Part shown: positions 48,166 through 62,200 of the stretch, in pieces
Numbering within the stretch: position 1 is the stretch's first letter
How the letters are laid out: every line of letters begins with the position of its first letter
Origin: Lepisosteus oculatus
Taxonomy: Eukaryota > Chordata > Actinopteri > Semionotiformes > Lepisosteidae
NCBI RefSeq assembly: GCF_040954835.1
Contig: NC_090697.1
Span: 5,902,501 to 5,966,500, forward strand
Length of the DNA: 64,000 nt
Direction of reading: 5' to 3'
The notes under the pieces: model-generated
What the model was told of the DNA's origin: nothing
Seen by the model: the letters and a program-made list of their open reading frames with translations, nothing else
Databases searched by the model: none
Position numbers and translations under genes: made by a program

Positions 48166-51100
48166 TTAGCCTTTGTCATAATGACAAAAAAGTGGCAGCA
48201 CACATTTTTCTTTTGAGTAAAAATAGTATCAGTTCATTGTTTTTACAACGTTTTCAAACTCCAGGACAGAAAAAAAAATGAGCCAACTTAAATTTAGGTC
48301 ACACAAACATAAATTATTCAGCAGTAATGGAAGTGTCAGGTGTCATTAAAACTTTACTTTGTTATTTTTTTCCTGTGATTTTTATAATATAAAGTTATAA
48401 TATACATGTGTATAAAATGATTTATAAAAAAACTAGGTAAACTTCTTATGGGCCCATCCACAATTTCAACAAGAAAACCAATAATCAAACTCTTAAGAAA
48501 TTATGCAATTTGTGCAATTTAAGCAATCCAAGCAATCTTTTAAATGACAGTAATAGAAGGTTTTTAGATATTTCCTGACACATAAACTGCTGATTAATAG
48601 ATTTTGATCTTTGGGGAAGGCAAACCTGAAACATTCTTGTCACTAACATCATACATGCAATTATGAACTTGTGTCAGTGCCTGCCATCCTGAAATTTCTA
48701 GATGATTAATATTTATCAACAGGAGGCCCATAATAGAGAACCTTTGTGAATTGCCATGGATAGCTTGAGATAAAATCCAGTATGAGAAGAGTTATTAATC
48801 CTGCTGTAACACATTTAATTTGCATTTTTTCATTTTCCAATTACCGCACAATGTAACTTCAAAACACCAGGTGTAATGTCATTCATCGACAGCTAACCTT
48901 ATGCATAGCTATCCTCATGGTGCTCTCTGCACCACCCAGATTACTGCCGAAAAAACAGATATGGTGGAAAACCACACAACTTTTTAAGAGGAAAGAACAT
49001 AATGTCCTGCAAAATCATATATTAACACAATAATTCAGCTAAAAATATCAATGAGGGTGCTGGACTACATTGACTGCGTTACATGCAATGATTAGTGCAG
49101 GTAGTCTCATCATTGTTTCATACAGTATGACACGTGTCTGGACTATAAAACATTCGGGGATGAAACTAGTTGCACTGCCTCTCCTCCAGTTCTTGGTACA
49201 TAGTCTTGACTATAGTCACACATTGCTCTTGAGCACATACTGTACAGTTCTTTGCATTCAGACATATGGTGTCTGCACAACAGTATACACTTCTTCTTGT
49301 CTTTAGATAGCTTGTTAATGGACAGACTTAACACACTGGTGTTGTGACTAGGGCTATGTGTCATTTTTCCACCATGATCACGTTTTGCACATTCTCCTTC
49401 CTATGACCATTTGTCAGAGGTCACGGGCAATCATCCAAAGGATAACCGATTGATGAGGCACCTGCAGGTTAGATAGGAAGACTTCATCTGATGACACCAC
49501 GACCAATCACCAATCGTGATTTCCTGGTTTAAAAGATACTGCAGAGCCCACCTTATGTGCTTGCTCAATCATTCCCCCTGTCTCTCTCGAACATTGCAAT
49601 CTGTCATCCACCACTTGACTGCAACCACTGCTCTCCGTGTCCGGACTTTAACTTCAGTTCTCAAGGCTGAGAGAGTGCGGCCAATCCATAAAACAGGATG
49701 TAGCACAATATTCTCTCCATGTTATTGTGCTTGATCAACAAAATTCATTAAGTTGAACCCTTTGGTCAAGTCTAAATATCGGAGCATATGTATGAACAGT
49801 GCTAAACCTGGGATAAACCTGGGAGTTCCCATCTCACTTAAGGCCAGACCCAAGCCAGACGCTGTGCTCAGACCGTTTTAAGGACGGAAGGTCAGTGCCA
49901 TGCTGATGAAACCCGATGAGCAGTCTTCGGCTGCAGCTCAGCTCGGTCTCTCCCTCTGCGTCCAGGTGAGTAACTGGCACAGACCCAGCCACCTGAAGCA
50001 GAGCAGACCACTGGGAGAAACCCAACCCAATCCTGTCTTCCTTTTCACGAAAGGCTTGGCCAGTGAATCTTTAGAGAGTATAAAATGTGTTATTCAAAAG
50101 TTAAACTGTTAATACAAATACATTTTTCATCAAGTTTAGTTCACAATAGTAAATGAATATTTAATAGCCACTGGCCATGGCTAAACCTGCACTGGATACA
50201 AGGGTCATTACTGTCTGGGCTATTCCTCCCACTAATTCTGACCTATCTCTGCAAACATGTGAAAAATGGCATCTTCAAACAATTTTTTTTCGTTTAGTCT
50301 TACATTTTAAAATTCTCATATTAGAGATAAGACAGATATAAAGCCAAATACTCCTGTTTTAAACAGATGCATATATCCTTGTGTACATAAATGTCTTCAT
50401 TATATTTATTCTAAACTTGGATATGCACCAGAATTTATATTTTTTTTAACGCTGGCTACTCTTTTAATGTTTCACCATGTGCTATTCCCATTTCAAATAG
50501 TCAACCGATTCCGTTTATTACTTCACAGTAACCTCGTTGGTGGAAAAGGATGAAATTGGAGAATGAAGTCACCTTGCAATACGGCAAATGTTTTGGAGGT
50601 GGAAAATGGCTTTCACCTACTTTGTGTATCATGTCCTGATATTCGAATTTAGACGCTGATTCAGATGCAAAGATTTTTCTAAGACTCTAAACAAGCAGAA
50701 AAGTAAAAAAAGTGAGTAAAATTTAGAAGGAGAGGACTGTATAATTGTTAATGCAAATCCATGGAGATATCACTACTCACAGCACCCTAACAGAATATCC
50801 TGTTATTCTGTAGCAGAATTCTGTAGCAGAATTCTCCTGCCAGACCTCTGGGACAAACATGGACAGTGTCTTCATTGTCAAGTGCTCTTGTTGTCCAGAA
50901 GAAGAACATTAAGCAAAGTAGAAGGCAAGCATTCTTTTAGAGTTAATCTCAACCTGTGAGGCATGGTAATTTTACAGGTAGATCTTTAAATGGGTCTCTC
51001 ATATGGTTCTGAATTGTGAAAATAACACCCTGGAGTGTAAACGATTAAGCTTTTATTAATGTTCACAAAGGAGAAAGTGTTATTGCATTTGTTTGCACTA

Positions 51101-51583
51101 CAATTAAAAACGTATATGATAGCTTGGTACAATTGCAGTGATTTGTCAAAATCAGTAAAACAACCATGTGTACTTTAATGAGGTCAGTTTATTTTGTGTT
51201 GAAAGAGAGCTCCGCAGTAATTTTAGTTCCATGTCTGTCACTTTGCTCGTCTTCGTCTGAACAACATATACTGTATATACAGTATAAATTACATGGCTCA
51301 CACTCCACACTGCTTTATATGATAAATGTTTGACCACATAAAAACACGTTTCCACTCACAAAAGAGCAGAAAAGTGTGCACAGTTTATCAACAGTTACAA
51401 TACTGAGCATTGGACTAGGATAACCCTTCCTCGTTAAAAAATTAATAAAGTAATATGTGACTGACCACTTCTAACATCAATATCTTCTCCCCGATGTCTC
51501 ATTCTTTTTCCCGCTACCTTAGATCACTGGGTTTCAAACTTCAGCAACAGTGACTTGTACCCTGCAAAGGCACATTGTGCCAA
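48166..51583. other. Intergenic, nothing recognised
   Basis: AT-rich with a somewhat GC-richer patch at ~49380-50050 that contains short frames of no known family. A 20-bp perfect palindrome is at 51267-51286. Confidence 0.4.
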
Positions 51584-52470
51584 CTATCCCACTGCCAGGC
51601 TAAGGTCCAGGGTGCATGCCGGTGGCAGACAAGTTGGGGTACTCCGACAGCCATAGGTCCATCCAAAATGGCGTTTGCCTGTTGTTGTTCTGAATTTCCA
51701 CACATGCAGAAGTTGGAATGATGGCTTCAGTACGGAGTCCACTTTAGGAAGAGGAAGTTCTGGAAGCAGGAGCTTAATATTGGCACCATACTTCACAAAG
51801 TCACATGGCGAGAGGTTTGATTTGATGGTGTTGTTCATGTAGTACTGGCCTGTAAGTCTGCCTGAGCTCTGTCTTGATGTGGTGGAGCAATCCTTCCCAC
51901 ACAGTTACATGGTCATCACTGCTCCAGTAGCCTCACTATCTGTGTCTCTCCAGAGAATTGTCAGCATATCTTTTGCTGCAGTGCCTCCATAGCTCCATTC
52001 ATCCGTTCTGAATCGCCTTTCAACCGTAAGAAAACCTGAGACTCACTGATGTTATTTCCAGTTACATACCCATTGCAAACTGCCTTTATCCTAGTCTGGG
52101 GCGTGCAAAAGTCTCCTAGTTCTCCCCCCAAACAACCAAACATACTGAGGAAGTTTGTTAACCGCCCAGACCAAGAGATACACCTGACTTCTCTCAAGCA
52201 GTATTGGAGCTCGGCTGCATTTGGATTATAGTGACGCAGTCTATATCTGCTAAGGTCTTTGTGTCTGTTAATTCTTATTTCCTTCATTACTGGTTCTTGA
52301 ACTTCACTTAGACTGTTCTTATTTAGCACATCCACACTGACAATTAGCACATCAGTTATAGACTGATGTCTTTTAGAAACACCTGAAGCACTGTTCACAT
52401 CTAGACCTATGCTAACCACTTGTTGTACTAAAAACTCAAATGCTTTACATCTGCACAGCACGTTATCCAT
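51584..52470 (-). other. Unrecognised open frames, possible decayed gene or mobile element
   Basis: Two minus-strand frames lie close together: 52470-51961 (169 codons, starting MDNVLCRCKAFEFLVQQVV) and 51838-51584 (84 codons, starting MNNTIKSNLSPCDFVKYGAN). They are separated by ~120 bases. The composition is ordinary soluble protein without repeats, signal peptide or membrane segment. I recognise no domain. The region could be the remains of a transposon or retrocopy, or chance: one frame of this length in 64 kb of AT-rich DNA is only mildly surprising. No splice sites consistent with HDAC2 or HS3ST5 link it to them. Confidence 0.25.
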
Positions 52471-55400
52471 GTACTGTACTAATTCATACCAATCAAATGT
52501 GCTGTCACTTATTGTCTACCCCTCTGCATCCCAAGTGTTCACTCCCTGAATTTTCCTTTTGATATGAGCATAGCCTGCCTAATCAAAGGGCCGTACTGAG
52601 CACCACAACATGGTTATTTCAGATCAGGTTTATAAACGCTGCAACCCTGAAAATCACATCTGTATGCCATGTACCATTCTTCAGACATCACCACAATCAG
52701 TTCTAATTTCCATAAATTACTGTGAGCAGTATGTATTTTGACAGGCTGAAAGACCCCTGTGTTATGATTCTGGATTTAATCAAAAGACAGTTTAGAACAC
52801 AGCCAGTTTCATTTACTACTTAATTAGCCCAGTGGTGTGGGTACAGCCTAGGCAAGATGGAAGGCAGAGCTCTGAGCTTGGAAAATGTAGCATTTATCAG
52901 AGATGTTCTCAGAAGAAAGCTTGTGTTGAGTCAATGGACTGTTTATCTTGTTTCTTTTATACACAGTTGTGTGTGTGAGAGAAGCATTTGGCTCTCAAAA
53001 TGTTGTTGACTTAATTTGGATGTTATTTTTTTAATAAACAAACATGAGAAATACTGCTAAGAAATACAATAGGTGTTCTTCCCTTACATCATTGCTAATC
53101 TCTGCTATGCATGTAATTACATACAAATACAGTAAAAACATGAAATGTGGGTACATGTTAGTAGATATGCAAACTAAGTCATTTAATTAAACATTTAATG
53201 TATTTTAATGCAATGTTTCCCAAAAAAGTATTATCTATGTGCTGATATAATAATCTCTCTTGTTCAGACTGGATACACAAAAAATGCCGAGTTCCAGCCT
53301 GCTGTTCTGGAATGAGTTGTAAGACCTCTTTCTCCTTTGTTCCTCTGAGTTCTTATCTTACAGTGTTCCATTTTGATTTATAATTGTAACATTCTCCTGG
53401 GCCAAAAGTTGGCAATTTCTTTTGTAATTAACAAACTGTGATGAATTAAAGATACATATCAAAATGGAAGCCAGTGGTGTGTGAAACAGGTTAATTAGTT
53501 TCCCATTTAGAGTGATTTATTAAAAGTAGGTTCAGAAGCATGGCTCTGTCCTGTATATTAAATGAAAAAAAGTCTGCAAATGGTGACTTTTGAATCCTTC
53601 CCATATTAAACCAACATTAAATTATATTTAAGGAATTGAATAATAATGTACTATAAAATATAATTACTTAGCATTAAGCTACTATTTACAGACATGTTGC
53701 ACTATGTACTCAAGCTTCCTATATCATTTTTTTGTGGATTCGTAGTCTAAAGAAAAGATATGTTTAACTGTGGTCAGAAGATCTGAGGAAGGCCTCCATC
53801 ATGCTGATCAAAGAAATGTAATGTTTAAGGTGAAGTGCAAATCACATGCAAAATCATTTGGACAACATTAGGCATCATAAAGTCATGTTTAATCCTAGTG
53901 TCATCAATTAAAGACCTCCAAGTCTTAATTTAAATTAAAAAAACAATGCATTTGCTACCATGAATAATGTGAGACAGCAGAATAAAAAGTATTTTTCTCT
54001 GAATCCCTTGAAATGGAATCATTCTCCCGGCAGTTTGATTATTGTTTAGATCGTACAAAAATGTTCTATTGTTGAGAATGTACACAGTGAAAGGCTTTAG
54101 CTGCGCATGCCGTACCTTCAATCTGTGGTGAAAATGGTGGTGAATAATCTTATTACACATATTGATAAGTATCATTATGCAAATTAACACAACACACCAA
54201 AATACCATCAAAAACAACCCCCAGATCCAAATTCCTGCTTTAGAATCATTCGTACAGAACATTGGACACAACCAAAATGAGAAAAAAATCAATTAATATT
54301 CCAGCACATTAGTAGTTCTCAATGTGGAAGAATTACTTGCTAAAACATGGATATTTGTCTCTCTTAATTATGAAAAATGTTTTTGTTGAATGAATACGCC
54401 TTTTGTACATATTTATGAGAGCATAACCTATTTTAGTTGTAGTTTTAACCTTTTGTCAGTAAACACATCGAAAATGGATTTTGAGGATTTAAGCTTTAGT
54501 ATGAGGGGTTTATTATTTGGAAAATACAAAAGACACAGAACATTATCTCATATGTAAACAGACACTTTTAAATCAGCATCCTTTATACAAATGTACACAA
54601 CATACAAAGTAAATATGGTATGTCAGTATTTCATGGCTATCTTTTTCAAGTTTAAACAAGGTAGCAAACTCTCTATCATTTCAGTGATTTGCAGAGAATG
54701 CCAATAGATTAACTGACAGTGTGAGTTTAAACTTAATTAAAGAAAATAAAGTTTACTGCAATTCTGATATTAGATACACACAAAACAGAACAAAAGTGAG
54801 GAAGCCTTTTGAGACCAGAGTTCAGACTAATTTATGTTATACCCAGTGACAAAAGAATCACTGACTTATCACTTTACTTATCATGTAATACTGTATAAGT
54901 AAAAAAGCTAAATCAACAGAACTAACAGTGCTAAAAGAACAGAGATTTCTACAGAGGAAAGGAGTAAATTCACAAAATACTGAACAGGCCCATATTTATT
55001 GCATAGTATGAACTGAGCTAGAGCTCATTTAAAAGGCAGTGTCTATTTACTTATGTGAAAATTGTCTCATATTGTATATGCATATTTATCCACTTATAAA
55101 GGCTGAAAAGAAACTTTTTACAGCAGAAATGGACACAAAAATATAGGAATATTTTACCAGTACAATGAGTGTTATAGTCATATTTCACGTGGAACGTATT
55201 TCACAACAGGCAAAAGAATAGCCTTACACAGTAATTTAGAAACACCTGAAAAAGAAGAATATATGCAAATGAAGAAAAAGAAGGATTCTATTTAGGAGTT
55301 AAGGAAAGGTGGTGGTTAATTACATGCTGAAAAGTAGAAAGAAGAAAAAACTACAGTATAATTTGGCTTTCTTTAGGTATGTCACTAGTCAAATGAATTT

Positions 55401-57142
55401 AAAGTGTATGAGATGTGCATCATTTAAATTTTTTTCAAAAGAATGATGGCAAACGAGTGATTTTTAGCATGCCCTGTCAATGTTAATGTGCATATTGACA
55501 GAATAGTGTTCTAGTAACACATGCTTGCAGTCCCTAGGGCTAACATGCTGTTGCTCCAGAAATCCCCTGGCATGCAGAGAGAAAATGACGGTTTATATTT
55601 CTTTGGATAAAACTGAAAACATAAAACCTATTTTTCAATGGAATAATGACTCATTTAGAAATGTTGCTCTTAATAATATTACTGGTTCTTTCCTCCAACA
55701 AATTTTATTCAGGTTAACACACACCTAAAAATCATGGTAGGTAGGTGCATCCTACTTTTGTGTCCTACATTGATTTAATGTCTCTGTAGTATAAATGAAA
55801 GAAAAGCAGTTATTTTTCCATAACAATTTCTTAAGCCAGAGCATCGATAAAAATCAGTTTCTGTTTACCATCGTTAAAGTACACATTCCATGTTGTATAT
55901 TAAGAGAGAAAAAAAGCATTAATCACATTACAGACATTTTTGATGACAATAGAGTAGCATGGGATATATCTTTCTGAGCATTCAAAAATAATTTTAACAT
56001 TCCTGTAGCATCTAGCTACCTACCTGCATCAAGGGATAAGTTATAACTCCAGTACAACAAATTGTTCTTTTGTACCAGTTAGGCACTAACAGCAAAATAA
56101 CTAAATATAAATAAAATTATTACTCAAAATTTAAAGCATTTCAGTAAGGAATTAAGAAATGTCAGGAGTTCTTCATCATAGCCTGTCATGACTGTCAACA
56201 TTGCAGAATTCAGAATACAGTTTCAGTAAGTCCCCACTATAAAATATACATTTAAGCACTGATAATGCATGGTCAAAGACTCATACATGCAGAAATACAT
56301 AGCTGTTGAAAAATGTTGGTGTTCCTTATTTGCATTGAAGTCTATTAGTCAAACACTTCTAATATAACAAAAATGTCCAGCTCTTTGAAAAAGCAAAAAA
56401 ATTGCTTGAAGACATTTCAGACTTCCCTGAAAAATGAAATACATAAACATGGTTTAACATATTTTTTCATGTCATTCCTGCAATGAAATGATTGCTGATT
56501 TTTCCTTATAAAGGTTACATAGAAGAAAAGAAAATAGAACAAACTGGACATCTGATAATGATTTCAAAATTCAACTTTTTATCTTAATACCTCCATTACT
56601 GACTACAAGACTAAGGATTGCAGATATTCTGAAATACAGGATAATGCTTAGTTTAAACAGTTTAATGGTTCTTTTCATGTGATGAAAACAAAAATAGAGA
56701 GCTATGTTTCTTAAATGTCTGAATGTGACAAAACATACTGATACAAATTCAAATACAAATACAACAAAAACATTTTACTGTGTGTGAAAAAGCTGTACTG
56801 CATCTGAAGTTATGGCATTTATTACTGTTCCACAAACACTTTTTTATTGATATCTCCTTTTTCTAAGGTGGACAACCCGCGGGTTGTGAAAATCAGGACT
56901 AACAGATCACATGTCTCAGCATATTGTTCAGACATGTAAGCAACACTCCATTGAAAAATAGCATTGTGTAAAAGCTTAGAGAGCAGTCCCATTGTAATCT
57001 ATCACACAGCGACTGTGTTTGATGGCCTAAACGGACCTTCAAAATAAAGAGGTGATGGGTTTGCCGCACATTTAATTACTCAACAAATAAACAAATATTG
57101 ATCCCATTTTATATTTGGTCACATCGTGATAATTTGTAAGTC
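52471..57142. other. Intergenic, mostly unrecognised
   Basis: AT-rich. 55314-55334 is the left arm of the hairpin repeat family seen at 7616 and 26854. A 120-codon hydrophobic minus frame at 53930-54292 has biased AT composition and no recognisable family, so it is not called as a gene. Part of the right end may be HS3ST5 3'UTR. Confidence 0.4.
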
Positions 57143-57148
57143 TTTATT
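57143..57148 (-). terminator. hs3st5: Candidate HS3ST5 poly(A) signal
   Basis: A minus-strand AATAAA lies about 90 bases after the stop codon. Another is at 56818-56823. Mammalian HS3ST5 has a longer 3'UTR, so a distal site is also possible. Confidence 0.35.
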
Positions 57149-57236
57149 TGACTCAAAGTGCTTTTAAAATTTTTTTTTCAAGCAGGGCATTTCAAAAACG
57201 CCCACAGGCGCCGCCATGTGTTGTAAACGTTGGTCT

Positions 57237-59205
57237 TCACGGCCAGTTGAATGTCCTGCCAGTGATCTGATAAAACTTCTGATTGAAGGGGTGAAAGAAC
57301 TTCCGCAGCTTTGTGACAACAGAGGGGTCCACGTCCGGGTGTATTCTCCCCTTGCTACCAGCCAGGCACTTGTTAAAGACAATGTTAAATCGCAGGCAGT
57401 AGAAGCCTCGGGTAACATTAAAATATAAGTTATACTGGCTAATTCTCGGAGGGAGATTTAGGAACTGTTCAACGAGCTGCAGCTCGGGCAGGGGATCCGT
57501 TATAAGCTTGTCACCGTCCACAATGTGGAACTGCTCGATAGGAAAGTACTTCAGCCACCTCTCCAAATGTTTGGTGTAAATGCTGGTTCGTACCGCTTTG
57601 TATTTTGTGTTCACGTCACAGGTGTTAGTATCAATGGCGAGTTTCTCGAACTTGTAGTACGTCTTATTCTTCCTTTCCTTCCCCTCCAGCACTTGCGTGT
57701 AATCTGAAATGGCTCTCGTCGTGGGTTCCCGCACGATAATTAGCAGCTTGACGGACGAGTTCATTTTAAAGATGCGCTCGGGGACTTCCTCGGTGATGAA
57801 GTAGGCGGGGCTTTTCTCTATCGTGATTTGGTGGGGGAAGGAAAAGGGCATCTTCCCTCGGTACCACTCGATGCCCTTGGCGTAGTTTTGGTCGTTGTCG
57901 AAGAAGTGGATTTCCTGCGAGGCTTTGACCACCGCAGGGTGGAGGTTCAGCATTTCCAGGAGCGCCCTTGTGCCCCCTTTCCGTACTCCGATGATTATGG
58001 CCCGGGGGAGCTGCTGCACCAGGTTGTGGAGGCGGATCTGCTCCTTCGTGGCGTTCCCCTTGCGGAGCTCGTGCAGGAGGCCGCGCTTGTACTGCAGCGT
58101 GCGCAGCGGGATCTGTTCTGGGAGCTGAGGCGCCAGTCTGCTGTCTATGGGGCAAACCGGCTGCAGCCTGTTCGACAGAAAGAAGCGTACAACTGATTCA
58201 CCACGGAATGAGATTATGAACGGTGTGTAGTCTTGAAGAACAAGCACACAAGCAAAACAGAAAAGCACTGTAACAATTCCCAATAACATGGGTTTTGAAG
58301 CTGCTCAGATCAGTGGTGCTACATACAAACAAGTGGTGTCAGAAAGGTCTGTAATTTACGTACTCAGATTATCGTTTTGACCACTGGAGCATTACTGAAG
58401 CGTGAATGCAATATTTGTAATCCATGCCTAAATTCCGTTATGACTAATGCTGCTTTGCTCTTTTCGTGGTCATTAAAGGCTGGGCTTTTCAAAGCTTGAA
58501 CAACGTGTAGTCATCAAACTTTTGTGCACCTAATTCATAGACACGTGGATGCTGTGTTAGGGAAGGCTGGCTCTCACCGTTGTACAGCGCCAGAGTTTAA
58601 GCTTAATTTTAGACACTCTCCTCCCCAGAAACATTCACCCAAAAGAGACTGGTAATTCTGTTGGAATCCTTTTCCCTGAGCATCTAGGCATTCACAAGAG
58701 TGGTATAGTGAAGTCAAGAAAAGAGTCGCTGGAGCTCGTAAGCATCCGATCCCTGGAAGTGTGTGTCTTGTCTGGTTAATTTTGATCAGTAATGGGTTCA
58801 CCACTGGTTTTCTGAGAGATAGACTTAATTAATAGGGCATGCTGAGAATTAAAGTCCAGAAAATATTATAATTTTGATATCAAAGCAGCAAAACCTTTTG
58901 GATGCCGCTTGCCATCACACACATAAAGTGTGTTTTTATACTCCTTAAAAAACTGAGTAAGTTGTAAACTTGTGAACAGGGGCTTTATAAAAAAATGAAC
59001 AAAGTTTTTTTGTGCTTTACTTGTATTGTCGCATCATGTTGTCAGTTTAGAGACCAAACATTAAAAAAGAAAGTTATACATTTAGTCACGATACAAACCT
59101 ATCCAAGCTCCCAACTCTGGCAACTAGATACAAGAGACTTCCAATAGCAAGGCTCCCCAGCACTAACAGCTTCTGTCTCAGCAACGCCTGCTGTTTGAAT
59201 AGCAT
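57237..59205 (-). CDS. hs3st5: HS3ST5, heparan sulfate glucosamine 3-O-sulfotransferase 5
   Basis: Two coding exons, 59205-59099 and 58167-57237, with a 931-bp GT-AG intron, encode 345 aa (human 346). Exon 1 gives MLFKQQALLRQKLLVLGSLA and on to VGSLD, a short cytosolic tail plus a type II Golgi signal anchor at residues ~12-30. The frame is completed by the split codon AG|G (Arg36). The sulfotransferase domain shows the 5'-phosphosulfate loop GVRKGGTRALL (96-106, Lys99), the catalytic-base region KASQEIHFFD (Glu121), EKSPAYF (153-159) and the 3'-phosphate motif IIVREPTTRAISDY (Arg182, Ser190). A cysteine pair follows in YCLRFNIVFNKCLAGSKGR. It transfers sulfate from PAPS to the 3-OH of glucosamine in heparan sulfate. 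Although the frame is open upstream to 58289 in the intron, that start is wrong. Confidence 0.96.
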
Positions 59206-59240
59206 GGCCCTCCATCAATCTTCAGTACTACGTCTTCAGC
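59206..59240 (-). other. hs3st5: HS3ST5 5'UTR part of exon, candidate acceptor
   Basis: On the minus strand a pyrimidine-rich stretch ending tctctacag precedes 59240, giving a plausible 3' splice site 35 bases before the ATG. That would imply further non-coding 5' exons beyond, which I could not locate. Confidence 0.4.
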
Positions 59241-62200
59241 CTGTAGAGATCAGAGCACATAAACCACTAATCACCAAGTGGAAAAAGACAGGTTCATGTT
59301 TATTAACAGACACTCAATCAATTGCTACAAGTGATTAAGCCACACTCACAAAATCTTTTAAAGTGCAGCATTGCCATTAGCTGAGATGGTTTTATCAAGC
59401 TCCTACATCTAATCCAGTGAAATATGGGACATCTTGTCCCACGTGAGTCCCGACAGTATCTTTTTTCAGGTCATAAATCCACAATGTATAATGTTAATTT
59501 TTTTTCTACATCAGATCAAGCTGGACTACTATATTATAAAAATAACACTGTGTGATCTAACTCTCTGCAAGCGTAAATGACAAATAGACTCATCAAGGCA
59601 TTTTTATGGAGTGCTGGATGACTCCAGAAATATGAAAACAAAAGCTGGGAGTAAGAGTAGATAAATCCTAAATCTCGCATACACAACCACAACAACAATA
59701 ATAACAGTCTACGCAGATAACAGAAATAAATATCATGAGAATCAGAGATAGTAGGGTTCTAATGAAATTACCACATGCAAAGACCCAATTATGCTGGAAT
59801 GCACATATACCATATGCAGAGATTCTAAGACTAAAATGTTATGAGAATATGACCTTTCCAGCATGGTCTACTTGCCGTGAAGATACAGCTTTAGAATGTG
59901 CTGTTAATCAGCATCCTGACCTGATGTACAGCAGAGCCTCAAGAGATTCAGAAAAAGGTCTGGAGGTACATACAGTAGTATAGAACCATTAAAGCTACTG
60001 TAAGTAATTAAATAATTAATCAAAGCATGTATCACCTGCCCAATGCTATATCATGTGACCACGATTCTACTGATTTACCTCAAGGGATAGCTAGTTTAAT
60101 GGTTTTCATGGTACAGTAATAGTGTGACACGTTTCACTGTGTATCTTTATTGGGTAATTTCACCGCAGTTATGAGCCACGAATATGGATCAGACTCGACT
60201 TGACAATTTTGCGTTTCCAAAAATCCTGCTACTGACATTTGAATTTAACAGTCTCCTTCAGACTCCTAACATGACTAGATGTCATGAACTACAGGAATCA
60301 GCAGCAACAATGTACAGTCGTGGCATTGTGTTATTGAGATCAGTCTTCATTTTGTTAGAAGAACACATTTAAGAAATACGATCAATATTACCCCACCACA
60401 GCACTGTTTTTAATTCTTTATACGCTTTATAGGAACTACAGCAAAATGCATCTTAACCATTAGATCATAATAATTACATCAATGAGAGAGAGATTATTAG
60501 CAACAACCGTGATTTTCTGTTTTCTTATGTCCTCTGACACAAAGGTAAGGAAAATACTGTACATATCAAATGCAAGCCTGTGAATAAACACACTGCACTT
60601 GAGCACTTTAGTCAATTCTGTGTGTTACAATACACAACCTGTTCCTACAAAATGGCTTTGAAATCCTTTAATAAAAATCTGTTACATTTTTTATTGTTCA
60701 CAATTTATTTCATAAATAATATACAAATATATTTTAAAAAAACAATGTAATAAATTCCAAACAACATTTAAAATCTTTCTATTAATTATTTTAGTTATTT
60801 GGTATTTTATTTTCCAACTGTATACATGAATAAGAGGCATGAAATTAATCAAATGAAATGGCAGGACTGGTGAGAAATACTGTATAGAGCATCCCATTGT
60901 TTCTTACTTCACTATTACTTGGGTGAACTCTTTAAGGTAGTTATATTGCTATGTGCAGCCTCACACAATACTTATTCATGTTGTGTGAATACCCCAATGC
61001 TGTTCAGAGGATTTATTAAGTGAATTTGTACTACTATGCAAACAAATAACTACTGTGATTCTTCACAATGCCAAAATGAAAGACCTTAAAGAATTGACTG
61101 AATACGTGAAAGAACTTCCCCTGTAGGGGGCGCACTAGCACCATTCATCAATTACTGAATTCCTGGAACAATGCCTTATATAATGACATCACTACAAGAT
61201 TTCCTAGTATGAAAACATACATACAGATTAATAACAGCAGTATCTGTGGAAGAATTCAATAAAATATAGGCTACACATTGTGAAAAATTAATATTAAAAA
61301 AGGCACGTCTTGTTCATGCCGCTCAATCAGTCCAACAGTAGCAAAAAAAGCACAACAGATTGTTTCCATTTCCAACCAATTGATCAAAAAAATATTTTCC
61401 TAAAACTGTGCTTTAATTCTACCAGAGCATTAACTTCAAAAGGATGATGACACGTATAGTACTTATATTCCATAGCACAATTCACAATTTGACTTTTTTC
61501 TGTTGCTCTGTTGCAACTGCTTGCGCCTGGAAAGGAAACTGTGTTTCCTGCTCAAGGCTACATTATATTGTAGAACTCCACAGAATGAGAAGGTGGCACA
61601 GAAGTACTACTTTTGTTATATTAAACAATGAAGATGCTTGTGATTTATTAAGCCGATCATCTTCAAAAATATTTTAAAAATTCTAAATCACTTTGAAAAA
61701 TTTCATTTTAACACCTGCCTAAGACTACTGCTGACTACTACTATAAACCAACTTCTAATACACTTGATTATGTAATACACTCATTATATGAAACACACAT
61801 TGCACCTGTAGTTTGTTAATAATCCAAACAAATCTTAAAAATAGGTCTGCTTTGAGAGTGTCCTACTGTATTATCACTAACACCATATACTGTACCAGTA
61901 TAAGTAGAATTGTTGTAATAGGTTAAAATAAAGATTGAAAATGTGTTATAAAAGCAGTTAAAATGTTATCTGTCTGAATATACAATTGTGGCCTTAGGCT
62001 GCTACCTTATTCAGTAAGATGCCCTTTTCAGATTAAATGTTTTATTACACTTTGTGACTGGGGATTCACAGACATCGGAGTGAAGCAACCAATTTAAAAA
62101 TCTGACTATTTGGGTGAAAGTTGCAATCACAGGCTCAAAGGTTCAGCAGCAAGGAGTGTAGTCAGTCTTTCCTGTAGTAATAGCTGAATTACAGAATTTT

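Noticed and set aside
53930-54292. 120-codon hydrophobic frame
   Set aside because: Phe/Ile/Met-rich reading of AT-rich DNA. No family, no neighbouring exon, not above chance.
57766-58196. Frames of 122-129 codons in other phases over HS3ST5
   Set aside because: Shadows of the conserved sulfotransferase coding frame.
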